This document shows, piece by piece, positions 53,067 to 63,249 of a stretch of DNA of 64,000 bases. The notes under the pieces were generated by a model, which saw nothing but the letters and a program-made list of their open reading frames with translations, did not search any database and was not told where the DNA came from. Numbering within the stretch: position 1 is the first letter of the stretch; each line of letters starts with the position of its first letter. The stretch covers positions 124,001 to 188,000 of the forward strand of contig VGJW01000001.1 of the NCBI GenBank assembly GCA_016867265.1, written 5' to 3'. The position numbers were made by a program, and so were the translations under genes. The stretch comes from Candidatus Tanganyikabacteria bacterium. Lineage in GTDB: Bacteria; Cyanobacteriota; Sericytochromatia; S15B-MN24; VGJW01.

Positions 53067-55292
53067 TCACTCGGGAATCCATATCCCCGTCCTGAGCCGT
53101 CTGGCCGCATTGTTGGCGGTGTCGGCAAAGACGACGTCCCCGTTGGCCAGAACATCCAGACCACCCAGTTTGGTGGGCATGACGGTACCCATCGCAGGAC
53201 CTTCGAAAAGTCCGCCCCCATCGGTGGCAATGGCACGCGCCTTTTGGCTGTTCAGGTCCACCATGACGACCTGCCGCGCATTGGGTGCCGTGACGTAGAG
53301 ACGCTGGCGGGTTCGATCGAGCGCGATCCCTGCGTCGGCGGCCTGGACCCAGCGGTACGCCGAAACGACCTCGACGAGGTCGAGCCCGACGGTGGAGAGG
53401 GTGGAGAGACGCTCGGGTGCCTTGCCGCGCACCCCGATCGGCACGATGTACGAAGCACTGCCGTCCAGGGAGCGAACCTGATCAACGGCTTTGCCCACAA
53501 GCGTCGTGACCATCGCCTCGCGGAAGTCGTCCCCTGGGGGCGCCACCGCTCGGCGCACCGCTTGATTGTAGAGGTCGAGCACGTAGATTTCCGCTCGGCC
53601 ATCTTGCCTGCGTTGCCACACCAGTTTGGTCGGCCTGAAGAACGAGGCCGTCAGACCCGGCATGGCCGATCCGGAACTGTCCTTCATCCTCCCGAAGTCA
53701 GGCACGGCGACGGACGCCGTGCCTCCTTCGAGCAATGGGGTCTCGACTTCGGTCGTCGGGGCGTAGTTCAAGGCGGCAAGTCCGCCTTCCACCGAGGCCA
53801 GGACAGACTGGGTATAGGGCCAGCCATCACCCAGCACGGTCGTGACAAGGCCCGTCACCCTGTCCACGCGACGAATGCGGTTGGCCCCTCGGTCGGCAAC
53901 GAACAGGTTGCCAGTGTCATCAAACGCCAGCCCGAATGCCCTTCCCCAAGCCGTATCGGCCAGCGGCGTCTCCGGACTCCCTTCGAACCCCTTTTGGGGC
54001 TTGCCCAGCGTGTAGAACCGACCTGCCTGCATGGATCTGCCGAAGTAGTCGCCTGCGACCTTGCAGGCGAAGCCCAGCGTATTGATGTCGTCAAAGGTCA
54101 TGGCCACGTTGCCGAGATGGTCTTGCCGGGCCTCGATGATGGTCCTGAGCGTCAGGGCCGGCACGACACGGATGTCCCCGCCCATCAGCAGGCTGCCCGC
54201 AAAGAAGTTGCCGGCTTCGGAGTCATCGCCGGAGACGGCATCCCGCCAGAAGGAGATGTCGATACCGGCCGGCTGACTGCCAAGGTACGTGATGCGCTGA
54301 CCGCCCGAGACCCGATCGATCAAGCCTGCTCTGCCGCTGACCAGCAGATAGCTACTGCCGGAGGCCTCGACATTAATGGGTTCCGCAAAGGCTGCCTCGG
54401 TGGCGGTGGCCGGCCGTGTCAGGGGTTCGCTGTTGAGCAGGGTGTTGCCGGCATCGGTCACGATGGCCAGAGGAACATTCTCGAGCAAGGTGCTCCACGC
54501 CTTGTGGCTGTCCGCCACGTGGGTGACCATCCCCAGCATGTAACGCCTCGCCAACTCGGCACCCCGGCCGATGGTGAAGTCGTCGGCAATGGCCTCACTG
54601 CCCGTCCGCGGGGGCAACGCGAAGGTGCCATCCCGCACGGCGGCACGCAGCCGGTCGGCTTCCGAACCTGCCAAGGCCACCGCGGCTGCCGGACTGGCCT
54701 TGCTGCCCGCCGACAGGAACGGGGCGCCCGGATGACGGGTGGCCTGGGTGCTGCGAAGAAACTCCACGACCAACGTCGAGGCCTCGTCCACGGCCACGGG
54801 TGAACCCGCTTGCCCCAGTGCGAGCAGCCGACGCTGTTGCCCGAAGAGGACCTGCGCGATGACCGGTTGCTTGTCAGGGAAGACCATCGGGGTCTCGAAA
54901 TGGCCGGACGCATCACTGCGGCTGGAAAGCAGGGCGAAGCGATCCTTCTCGACCGGGTCTCTCAACACCAAGAAGCGGCCATCGTCGTCCATGAAGGTCA
55001 CGAGGGCACCCGCCAGCGGGCCCGAGGTCGTCACGACCGTCCCTGTCACCTTGGCGCTACCGCCGTTGATCGTCCCCTCGAGGACCCTGTAGCGCGCCCC
55101 GGGCATCACGAAACCATCGGGTCGCTGGACCACCACGGCATCGCCCTCGCCGGCGAGGGGGCTGGAGACCTGCGTATCGAGGGCACTCGGCACGACACGA
55201 CGCGCGAGGTCAGGCACGGCACACGCCGTTGTCGTGGCGGCCAGGAAGAGGGCTGCGAGGCGTGTGCGACGGCGCTGGAAGTGGAGTGACAT
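53067..55292 (-). CDS. Large NHL-repeat lipoprotein
   Basis: 741 residues. Signal peptide LAALFLAATTTAC (Cys24; the -3 residue is Thr, so the lipobox is weak). Residues about 80-190 hold a regulatory-like Ig fold (VTGTVVTTSGPLAGALVTFM). The C-terminal half is an NHL propeller: RAFGLAFDDTGNLFVADRGA, LYVTAPNARQVVMVDLNSQ, LGGLDVLANGDVVFADTANN. GAGGT five bases before the ATG. Same plan as the next gene on the strand. Confidence 0.82.
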   Translation of the reverse strand: MSLHFQRRRTRLAALFLAATTTACAVPDLARRVVPSALDTQVSSPLAGEGDAVVVQRPDGFVMPGARYRVLEGTINGGSAKVTGTVVTTSGPLAGALVTFMDDDGRFLVLRDPVEKDRFALLSSRSDASGHFETPMVFPDKQPVIAQVLFGQQRRLLALGQAGSPVAVDEASTLVVEFLRSTQATRHPGAPFLSAGSKASPAAAVALAGSEADRLRAAVRDGTFALPPRTGSEAIADDFTIGRGAELARRYMLGMVTHVADSHKAWSTLLENVPLAIVTDAGNTLLNSEPLTRPATATEAAFAEPINVEASGSSYLLVSGRAGLIDRVSGGQRITYLGSQPAGIDISFWRDAVSGDDSEAGNFFAGSLLMGGDIRVVPALTLRTIIEARQDHLGNVAMTFDDINTLGFACKVAGDYFGRSMQAGRFYTLGKPQKGFEGSPETPLADTAWGRAFGLAFDDTGNLFVADRGANRIRRVDRVTGLVTTVLGDGWPYTQSVLASVEGGLAALNYAPTTEVETPLLEGGTASVAVPDFGRMKDSSGSAMPGLTASFFRPTKLVWQRRQDGRAEIYVLDLYNQAVRRAVAPPGDDFREAMVTTLVGKAVDQVRSLDGSASYIVPIGVRGKAPERLSTLSTVGLDLVEVVSAYRWVQAADAGIALDRTRQRLYVTAPNARQVVMVDLNSQKARAIATDGGGLFEGPAMGTVMPTKLGGLDVLANGDVVFADTANNAARRLRTGIWIPE

Positions 55293-55299
55293 GATTACC

Positions 55300-57510
55300 T
55301 CAGGGCCTGTCGCCGATGCGAAGGATGCGGACGCGACGCGAGCGATCGTCTGTCATGTGCAGGTCGCCGCGGCCATCAAGGGCGATGGAATTGACCTCTC
55401 CGAGTGTCATCACCCGGGACTCGCCGTCCCCGACCTGCACGGACCGCTGGGCCGTGAAGCGCGCCAGACGTGCACGTGCTTCTGGTTGTTCCTTGATGGC
55501 CGTCTCGAACAGGTTGCCGGCGATGGTCCAGATGCGCCTTTGCGGATCGTCCAGGCGAATCATGCGAATCGCCAGGTGGTCTGAATCCGCAATGAACAAA
55601 CGGTTCTTGCCGTCGATGACGACCTTGTGGGGGTAGTTGAGGGCCACCTGGACTGCAGGACGTCCGTCGTCGACGGGGACAGACGTTTCCGGATCCAAGG
55701 CCAGGACCCTTGCCTTCTCGCGGAGGGCGGGAACCGCTGGTGCCGGCTTCCCTGCGATCCGCTTCCATCTGCCAGCGTCAAGGTCCACGGCCACGACCAC
55801 ACCGCTTTCGGTATCGGTGATGTAGAGCGTGCGTGCGCCGGCGCCCTGATGCAGCGTTACATTGGTCGGGGCCATGAAGTACAGGTCGGCAAGCGACCCG
55901 GCCAGTGGCAATTCGGCTGCGCGCTGCTCCCGCACCTTTTGCGCAAGGTCGAGGCCGGCCCCGATCTGGCCGGCCTCGGCCTCGATGTGGCCGCTGGCGT
56001 TCATGGCGAAAACACGAACGGCACCCAACTCCGAATCCGCGACATACAGCGTGCCCGTGGCGCCAGCCGTGTCGGGCCTGTCCAAGGCAAGGTCCTGAAC
56101 AAAGTAACCCAGGCGCGTTGCCGGATCGGCGGAACCGCTGGCGTCAAAGCGGGGCATCAGCAGGCTGGCGTTCGACCAGACACCGGCAAGCGTCGGCGCC
56201 AGCTCCGGATTCTCGGGGAGATAGGTCCTGCCGCCGTCGAGCCGTACCAGGCCGAAGATACCGATATCCGCATCCACGTCGAACAGGTCTCCGAATACAC
56301 CCGAGGCCAGAAACTCGCCCTGCCTGCCGAACGGGAGGATGGCCTGGACGTCATACATGCCGTTGAGGGCAAACTTGTAGCGTCGTGCGACTTGGCGGGA
56401 CGCGGAAGCGTCCCGATCAAGCGCGAGCAAGGTTTCCGTGGAGACACCGTAGCTGTTGAGGTACATCCGCTCGGCGACCGGGTCATACGCGAGAACACGG
56501 GACGTCTCGCTCTCGGGCGCAAGGAGGGTTGACGTCTCGAGCGCCAGAGGCTGAAGCAGCAAGTCCTCTGCCGGTGCCGCATCCCCGAGCACGCGCTTCA
56601 TCATGTCGACCCAGGCGCGACCGAGGCTGCCACCAGCGTCCCTACCCACGGCAAGGGCGTAGCGCTGGTTGAGCTTTTCCGTCGCGTCCAGTGTCAGATC
56701 CGCAGGCGCCAAGCCGGCGAGCTCGCTGTTGCGGAGCAGGCCATTGGTCAGGTTGACCAGCTCTGCATATTGGCTGAGACCCCCATTGGCCGCGAAGACG
56801 GCGCCAAGATCCTTGCCAGACCGCCGCAGGCGGTCGCGCAGGTGCTCCGTGACCAAGGTGGTGCCCACGTCCACCGTGAGCCTCGCACCCGCGGCATCGT
56901 TCTGGGCGAGGGCCGACAGGCGCCTGTTGCCTTCAAGCAGCACCGTAACGACCATCTGGCCCTTGGGTGCTTCGACCCGGAATGACCCGGACGCATCCGT
57001 AAGGCCGCCGTAGGGCCGCCCATCCAGCCTGGCAAGCAGGGCCCCCGTAACTGAGGACAGCGCGACCCAACCGTCTGCGACCGGGTAGTCGAGGGAGACC
57101 TGACTGGCATGGGTCAGTCGATTGATGACGGTCCTGCCCGCAGCCCCGTTGGCAATCAGGCCAGCTGCGCCGTTGGCGATCAGACCTGCGGCACCATTGG
57201 CGATCAGACCTGCCGCGCCATTCGCAATCAGACCCGCGGCACCGTTGGCAACCAAACGTTCGGGGCCCGAGGCGGTACCCGCCAGAATGCCCCCGGGGCC
57301 GACCTTGAGGTAGCCCAGGGCCTGGGCATCCTTGTCCGACAGACTGAACGGGGTGACGGGCGTTTCAGCCTTGGGAGGAGTCTGCGTCGGGCTATTCGGC
57401 GAGGTGACCGGTGCCACGACGAGTGCCTGAGGTTGCAGGGTCGCATTCTGGACGCAACCGGCCAGGACGAGGGCACCCAGGACCCGAAGACCGGAAAGAC
57501 GCTGACGCAT
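55300..57510 (-). CDS. NHL-repeat lipoprotein with five ANGAAGLI repeats
   Basis: 736 residues. Lipobox LVLAGC (Cys19). After a Pro/Thr-rich linker, residues 89-128 are five 8-residue units NGAAGLIA, the last NGAAGRTV. Then a regulatory-like domain (GLTDASGSFRVEAPKGQMVV), a helical middle part and an NHL propeller (DKNRLF-type blades: VIDGKNRLFIADSDHLAIRM, EVNSIALDGRGDLHMTDD). Located just upstream of the 53067-55292 gene on minus, eight bases apart, so the two are an operon of paralogues. Confidence 0.82.
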   Translation of the reverse strand: MRQRLSGLRVLGALVLAGCVQNATLQPQALVVAPVTSPNSPTQTPPKAETPVTPFSLSDKDAQALGYLKVGPGGILAGTASGPERLVANGAAGLIANGAAGLIANGAAGLIANGAAGLIANGAAGRTVINRLTHASQVSLDYPVADGWVALSSVTGALLARLDGRPYGGLTDASGSFRVEAPKGQMVVTVLLEGNRRLSALAQNDAAGARLTVDVGTTLVTEHLRDRLRRSGKDLGAVFAANGGLSQYAELVNLTNGLLRNSELAGLAPADLTLDATEKLNQRYALAVGRDAGGSLGRAWVDMMKRVLGDAAPAEDLLLQPLALETSTLLAPESETSRVLAYDPVAERMYLNSYGVSTETLLALDRDASASRQVARRYKFALNGMYDVQAILPFGRQGEFLASGVFGDLFDVDADIGIFGLVRLDGGRTYLPENPELAPTLAGVWSNASLLMPRFDASGSADPATRLGYFVQDLALDRPDTAGATGTLYVADSELGAVRVFAMNASGHIEAEAGQIGAGLDLAQKVREQRAAELPLAGSLADLYFMAPTNVTLHQGAGARTLYITDTESGVVVAVDLDAGRWKRIAGKPAPAVPALREKARVLALDPETSVPVDDGRPAVQVALNYPHKVVIDGKNRLFIADSDHLAIRMIRLDDPQRRIWTIAGNLFETAIKEQPEARARLARFTAQRSVQVGDGESRVMTLGEVNSIALDGRGDLHMTDDRSRRVRILRIGDRP
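57127..57246 (-). repeat. Five tandem 24-base units encoding NGAAGLIA
   Basis: Units are identical in protein but differ at synonymous positions. The Asn-Gly-Ala-Ala-Gly-Leu-Ile-Ala register suits a small beta-solenoid or turn-rich spacer. I recall similar Asn/Gly repeats in lipoproteins of the Sericytochromatia, but cannot verify it here. Confidence 0.85.
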
Positions 57511-57600
57511 GCAAGAACCTCGACGCGGGGCTGGCCCTTGTCATGGATTGCCCGGCAAGGTGTATGTCGAAACGAACCGACTGCCGAACCCGGCCCTCGG

Positions 57601-60600
57601 TCAGCCGTGCCCCTGGGGCGCCGGATCCCCGCTCAGGCCAGAGGGCTCTTCCGCCGCCGAGACCCTGTTTCGTCCCGCGTGCTTGGAACGGTACATCGCG
57701 AGGTCTGCGCGCTCGAGCATGTGCTTGGGTTCTTCGCCCGGCAGCAGCGAGGCATGGCCGATGCTGACCGTGACCTGGAGGGGTTGGCCATCCGTGCCGG
57801 GCAAGGGGTTGGACTCGATGCAGGCCCGAAGGCGCTCGGCCAGCACCGCTGCCCCGGCAGGGCCGGTATCCGGCATCAGCACGACCATCTCCTCGCCACC
57901 GAAGCGGGAGGCCACGTCATCCTCGCGAATCGTCTTCCGGATGGTCTGGGCGACGTGACGCAGGACATCGTCCCCGACGGCGTGGCCGTAAGTGTCGTTG
58001 AAGCGCTTGAAGTGGTCGATGTCGCTCAGCAGGATGGACAGGTCGCCGCCGGTGCGTTGGGCCCGCTGGGCTTCCTCTTCCATCTTCGTCTCGAGGTAGG
58101 AGCGGAAGTAGAGGCCAGTCAGGGCATCCTCAGTTGCCCGCTTGTACATCTGGGCGTTGTAGATGGCCGAGGACGCGAGGCTGGCAATCGACTCGAGCAG
58201 GGCCAGGTCCTTGTCGGAGAATTCCTCGACGACGACCTTGGAGTCGACATAAAGCACGCCGACATACTCCTCCCGGGGCGCCCGCGCCTCGTTCGGGGTA
58301 GTCCGGTTGCGCTTGTCCTGGTCATGCTTCCGGACCGTCTGCTGCGGAGGCTGCGGGCGTCGCAGCGGCACGCACATCACCGTGCGCAGGTCGAGGTCGA
58401 GGATGGACTTCTGCGCCTGGAATACCGAGTTGTTTCGGGTGTCGCGCAGGCAAGCCGGCTCGCCGGATTGCAGGACGGAGGTCGTGACGGACATCGAGAC
58501 CTGATCGTGCTGATCCTGAATGTCGACTTCCAGCTTGTTCATGGCGCGCTCGCAGACCAGGCCGCCATCCGCTCCCTTCAGGAAGATGAAGGCTCGCTCG
58601 GCGTTGGTGTGCTGCAGGGTCTTGCGAACGACAACGTCGAGGACACGCTGCAACTCGAGGGTGGTCGATGCGACCTTGGCCAGGTCGTTCAGGTGCTCGA
58701 GTTTCTGGGCCTTGTCCGTGACGGAACTGTAGAGCCGAGCCTTGTCGATGGCTTGTGAGGCCTGCAACGCAAGCGTCTCAACGAGTTTCAGGTCGCGTTC
58801 CTGGAAGGCGTTGTTGATGGCTTGCCGATCCAGATAGATGACGCCGATGGCCGGCGCCGATGTGCCGTCGCGCCGGTCGAGGCTTGGCAGGGGCACGCAC
58901 AGGACCGTGCGGACGTTCAGGTCGAGGACGCTGCGCGTGCTCTCGGACGCCGTACCGTCCCGGACGTCGGCAATGTACAGGGTCTCGCCTGACTCGAAGA
59001 CCGTCCGGGCAAGCGTTTCAGGGCGCTTCCACGTTTGTGGCCGACGATCGTTCGACGAGATGTTGTAGGTCGCCTTGGGACGCAGGAAAACAGCCCCCTC
59101 GCCATCCTTGTCCGCCAGCAGCAGGAAGCCCCGATCGGCACCCACCAGCTTGCCGATCTGCTCCATGATCTGGTGAAGCAGTTCATTCAGGTTGTTCTCG
59201 AGGCTGGTCTTCCGCGAGAAGTCGACGATGGTCTCCAACTGATCACGGGCCTGCGTCACATTCTCGAGTTCTGTCTGCAGCGTGCGGCTCTCCTGCAGGG
59301 CCAGCAGGTAGCGGCGCTGGAGATCTGCACCGCCCGCGACCTGGCCCGCTTCACTCGCCTTGACGGCGACCGAAATGGTCGGGTCACCGCGCCGGACAGC
59401 CCACCGGACGTCCACAGACATGTAGTCCTCGATACCGTCCGCGTCCTGACCGACCAGAGCGTCTTCCAGAAAACGCGCAGCTGCCAGCAGCGCCTTGCCG
59501 CCCGCTTCGCTCCGACCGGCCACGCGTGCCCTGCCCATCTGGAGGCGCGCCTGGGCATCGGGCTCGGACAACGTGTCGCTCAGGGACTCCAGCCTGTCCA
59601 GCCAAGGTCGGGCGGCCTTGCGGTCGCCGAGGGCGACCTGCTGTGCGAGGCCTTGCTCGGCAATATCCCGTGCCACGCCCAGGGCGCCACACGCCTCCGC
59701 GGCCTGCCACGCCGGCTCCAGCAGGGCCATCGCCTCGTCGGTTTCACCGAGCGCCCAGCTGGCCATGGCCATGACCCGGCCGGACCGTGCCATGGTCGAA
59801 GGGCTGCCCACCTCCTCGCCCAGTGCCTGCGCCCGCGCCGCAAGGCGGCGCGCCTCGACCGGCTCTCCCAGGATCACGAGGGCTTCGCCCTGCAGGACCA
59901 GGATACGCTGCTCGAACTCGCGCACACCCGTCGCTTCAGTATGCGCCCAGGCCTTGTCGGCCGACTCGAGGGCCGCATGCACCTTGCCCAGGACCAGATT
60001 GGCCTGCGCCGTGTAGGGCAGGACGTTCAACTCGAGGAAGATGCGACCGCCCTCGGGAACGCGCTCCAAAATGGCGTCGACCTTGCGGCGGACCGCGAGC
60101 GACTCGTCGATGCGACTTTGCAGGGCAAGACCCTGGGACAGCAGGTGACCCGAGATGAACGCATAGTCGTCACTGCGGATTTCTTCGGACCGGCGCAGCG
60201 CTTGCTGGCCCCACGCCACCAAATCGCCGACATGGCCGCGCTCTTCGGCTTGGATGGCAAGGTTGATGAGGGCACAGACCTCGTCGTTCGTCACGCCCAG
60301 CTCGGTGGTGACTTCGAGGTTCTCGCGGAAGGCAAGGGTGGCCTCTCCGAAACGTCCCAGTTGCCAGAGAGCGTTGCCGAGGAGATTCAAGCTGTCGGCA
60401 AGGCCGACCCGATCCGAGGACTCCCGCCTGAAGGCGGCGGCCTGTTCCAGGTAACGCACGCCGACATCGATGCGCTCACGCGTCGTCAGCCCGGGGACCT
60501 CGCTGGTCACGTGCAGGAAGCCAAGGAAGGCCTGATGGGCTGAAACGTCGTAGGGGCCGCCCTCATGGTGCTCGAGGGGCAATGCCCGGCGGCAAGTCTC

Positions 60601-62985
60601 GATGGCCTGCACGATGTCCGTGCGCTTGTAGTGGATGCGCGAGGCCGTCTTCAGGACGCGCAACCACTCCTTGACGCTGTTCCCCTGCTGGGCCAGCGCC
60701 TCGGCACGCGCCACAAGGGCCAGCGCGTCGTCGTATTCCGTACGAATCTGGTGCAGCAAGGCCATCGAGGTGGCGAGGTTCGCTGCCTCGGCAAAACGGC
60801 CCAGCTGCTCGGCCAGTACCAAGGCGAGCCCGGCGTGGCCGAGGGCCTCCGCTGTCAAGTTCTGGTACCGCTCGACATTGGCGAGGGCTGTCAGGAAGCG
60901 CAGGGCCATGGCGTCATGGCCCGGTTCCAGCAGCGCATGACCCGCCAGCAGGAAATCCTTGGCCTGATTGAGCGCGAATAGCTTCAGGTTTTCCTCGCCC
61001 GCCACCAGGGCCACGGCCGCGCGCCGGGGATCGCTGCCTGCCTTCAGGAAGTGGTCGGCGATCTGCCCCGCCAGCCGGGCTTCCCTGACCCGCTCCGGGT
61101 CACCGCCCGCCGCCTGCAGCAACGCTTCGGCAATGCGCTGGTGCCAGCTCGCGACACCCTCCGTGTGCTCCTCCCGCAGCATCGGGATGAAGGGGCTTTG
61201 GACGAAGCGCAACGTGTCGCCATCCTGGCCGAGGATACCCTGCGCGCGCAGCGGGTCCACACGCTCAAGCAAGGGCTCGGCCTCGAGATCGAGGATTCTT
61301 GCGAGAAGGCCAAGCGAGACAGGCTCGCCCAGCAGGGCCATCACCAGCAGGAGGTCCCGGGACTCGGGACCAAGGACGGCCAGTTGGCCGCGAAGCAGGT
61401 CCTGCACGCTGCTGGGCAGGTGTCGGGCTGTCAGGGGCTCGCGCGTCGTCCACGCCCCGTCCTTCCGGATGAGCAGGTCCTGCTCGAGGAGCAGATGAAG
61501 GGAGGCCTCGGCAAAGAGTGGATGACCATCCGTGAGGTCGTGGAAGGACGAGACGAAGCTTTCGTCGACCTGGTTGGTCCCGAGCATGGCCCGCATCATC
61601 TCGCCCGTGGCCGCCATTTCGAGCGCCTTGAGGTCCAGCGTCCGTTCCGTGTGGGAGAGTCGCTGCCCCGCCAGCACGACGACGGATCGACCGTCTTCCA
61701 TCTTGCGAAGCACGTAATCTAGCAACTTGCGACTCAGGTCGTCGGCCTCGTGCCAATCGTCCAGGACGACCACGACACCGCGGCTGGCCGTCTGGGCCAA
61801 CAAGTCTGCAAAGGCAGCTCTGAGACGAACCTGCTCTTCATCCGGGTCGAGCTCGACCAAGCGATCGCCTGCCAACGAGGGCATCAGGCGTGCCAGCACG
61901 GCGCGGTGTGGAGCGAGGACCTCGGCCGGCACCACCGGTACCAGGGCGCGCAGAACGTCGCCGAAGGGTCCGTAGGGGACCGAGGCCCCTTGCGCACGGC
62001 CTGCCAGATAGGTCACGCCCTCGAGCTGGACGTGGAAGCGGAACTCGTCGAGCAGGCGGGACTTGCCCATGCCCTGCTCACCCGTCACCGTAAGGACGGT
62101 CGACTGGCCATCCCCAAGTGCGGCCAAGGCACCGTGCAGCGCTGCCGTTTCAGTCGCGCGCCCGACCAGCGGACTGCCGAGCAGTTGCGTCAGGCGTTCT
62201 TCCGCGGTCTGGATGCCGAGCTCCGCAAGGGCTTCGGCCGCCGAACTGGGCCGGTGGCGCGGATCCTTGAGGAGCAGGCGCTCGACGAGCTGCCCGAGAT
62301 CCTCCGGGATGCTGCCGTCCTCGGGAAGCGGCGGGGGTACCTCGTCCTGGTGGGCCTTGAGCACGACCACCGGATCGTCCCCCGGGAACGGAACCTTGCC
62401 CGTCAGAAGGTGGTAGGCCACGGCGCCAAGCGAATAGAGGTCCGCGCGGCCGTCCAGCTTGCCACGCCGGGCAACTTCGGGAGCCATGTAGGCGAGGGTG
62501 CCGCGGATGGTCGACCCCGATGAGCCCACGTCCACCATCAGGCCGAAGTCCATGAGCTTGAGGGTGCCGTCGTGCCTCAATCGGAGGTTTTCCGGCTTGA
62601 TGTCGCAATGCACCTGTCCCCGGCTGTGGACGAACCCCAGGACCCGCAGGGTCTGGACCACGACATCCAGGACCGTCTCCGCCGGCAAGGGAAGCAACTC
62701 GTCGAGGCCCTGGCCCTCGATGACCTCCATCGCGTAGTAGGCCTTGCCCGACGGCGTCTCACCAAAGTCGTAAACATCGACGGCATTCGGGTGCCGCAAG
62801 CGGGACATCGTGCGGAATTCCTGGCGGAATCCCAGCAGGGCCTCGCCGTCGTCCTCCGGGGCGGACAACACCTTGACCGCCACTTCCCGGCCGTCTTGGA
62901 CGTCTTCGGCCCGGTAGACCACACCCATGCCACCTTCGCCGAGCGTGGTGATCACCCGGTAGCGGTGCGGCAATGGCTCGATCAT
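57601..62985 (-). CDS. Ser/Thr kinase-AAA ATPase-TPR-GAF-GAF-diguanylate cyclase
   Basis: 1,794 residues. The kinase domain (8-270) has GEGGMGVVYRAED, Lys38, HCDIKPEN (126-133, HCD in place of HRD), DFG (146-148) and APE. A STAND-like AAA domain has Walker A GEQGMGKSR (302-310) and Walker B VVVLDDWHEADD. TPR-like helices fill about 640-1210, GAF domains about 1250-1415 and 1430-1610. The GGDEF domain carries REDD (I-site) and GGEEM (active site, Met for Phe; about 1696-1700). It probably senses ligands through GAF and makes c-di-GMP under control of the kinase/ATPase part. ATG 62985 lacks a good ribosome site; ATG 63024 is possible. Confidence 0.9.
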   Translation of the reverse strand: MIEPLPHRYRVITTLGEGGMGVVYRAEDVQDGREVAVKVLSAPEDDGEALLGFRQEFRTMSRLRHPNAVDVYDFGETPSGKAYYAMEVIEGQGLDELLPLPAETVLDVVVQTLRVLGFVHSRGQVHCDIKPENLRLRHDGTLKLMDFGLMVDVGSSGSTIRGTLAYMAPEVARRGKLDGRADLYSLGAVAYHLLTGKVPFPGDDPVVVLKAHQDEVPPPLPEDGSIPEDLGQLVERLLLKDPRHRPSSAAEALAELGIQTAEERLTQLLGSPLVGRATETAALHGALAALGDGQSTVLTVTGEQGMGKSRLLDEFRFHVQLEGVTYLAGRAQGASVPYGPFGDVLRALVPVVPAEVLAPHRAVLARLMPSLAGDRLVELDPDEEQVRLRAAFADLLAQTASRGVVVVLDDWHEADDLSRKLLDYVLRKMEDGRSVVVLAGQRLSHTERTLDLKALEMAATGEMMRAMLGTNQVDESFVSSFHDLTDGHPLFAEASLHLLLEQDLLIRKDGAWTTREPLTARHLPSSVQDLLRGQLAVLGPESRDLLLVMALLGEPVSLGLLARILDLEAEPLLERVDPLRAQGILGQDGDTLRFVQSPFIPMLREEHTEGVASWHQRIAEALLQAAGGDPERVREARLAGQIADHFLKAGSDPRRAAVALVAGEENLKLFALNQAKDFLLAGHALLEPGHDAMALRFLTALANVERYQNLTAEALGHAGLALVLAEQLGRFAEAANLATSMALLHQIRTEYDDALALVARAEALAQQGNSVKEWLRVLKTASRIHYKRTDIVQAIETCRRALPLEHHEGGPYDVSAHQAFLGFLHVTSEVPGLTTRERIDVGVRYLEQAAAFRRESSDRVGLADSLNLLGNALWQLGRFGEATLAFRENLEVTTELGVTNDEVCALINLAIQAEERGHVGDLVAWGQQALRRSEEIRSDDYAFISGHLLSQGLALQSRIDESLAVRRKVDAILERVPEGGRIFLELNVLPYTAQANLVLGKVHAALESADKAWAHTEATGVREFEQRILVLQGEALVILGEPVEARRLAARAQALGEEVGSPSTMARSGRVMAMASWALGETDEAMALLEPAWQAAEACGALGVARDIAEQGLAQQVALGDRKAARPWLDRLESLSDTLSEPDAQARLQMGRARVAGRSEAGGKALLAAARFLEDALVGQDADGIEDYMSVDVRWAVRRGDPTISVAVKASEAGQVAGGADLQRRYLLALQESRTLQTELENVTQARDQLETIVDFSRKTSLENNLNELLHQIMEQIGKLVGADRGFLLLADKDGEGAVFLRPKATYNISSNDRRPQTWKRPETLARTVFESGETLYIADVRDGTASESTRSVLDLNVRTVLCVPLPSLDRRDGTSAPAIGVIYLDRQAINNAFQERDLKLVETLALQASQAIDKARLYSSVTDKAQKLEHLNDLAKVASTTLELQRVLDVVVRKTLQHTNAERAFIFLKGADGGLVCERAMNKLEVDIQDQHDQVSMSVTTSVLQSGEPACLRDTRNNSVFQAQKSILDLDLRTVMCVPLRRPQPPQQTVRKHDQDKRNRTTPNEARAPREEYVGVLYVDSKVVVEEFSDKDLALLESIASLASSAIYNAQMYKRATEDALTGLYFRSYLETKMEEEAQRAQRTGGDLSILLSDIDHFKRFNDTYGHAVGDDVLRHVAQTIRKTIREDDVASRFGGEEMVVLMPDTGPAGAAVLAERLRACIESNPLPGTDGQPLQVTVSIGHASLLPGEEPKHMLERADLAMYRSKHAGRNRVSAAEEPSGLSGDPAPQGHG

Positions 62986-63249
62986 GAACTGGTGGCAGTG
63001 TGGCGTGATGCCACTAGGCGGCATCCTAGCACTGCCTACCCGGGGCGGCAATTGTTCACGCAGCCGACAGGCATGCCATCCCCCTCATTTTGTTCGGACC
63101 TCCACTCCGGGTGTCCCGGGTATCAAGCTCCAGCCATACAAACGGACCTTGGTTTTTCGCACGGCGACAGGGCTGTCAGGTTGCCATCGATCCGCCTCGT
63201 CGAGCGTGTTGGCGCGGCTCCCCCGCCCGCTGCCTATCCTTGGCCCGTG

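Noticed and set aside
52866-54803. 645-codon plus frame spanning two convergent lipoproteins
   Set aside because: Out of frame with the plus-strand gene and antisense to the other; His/Arg-rich without motifs.
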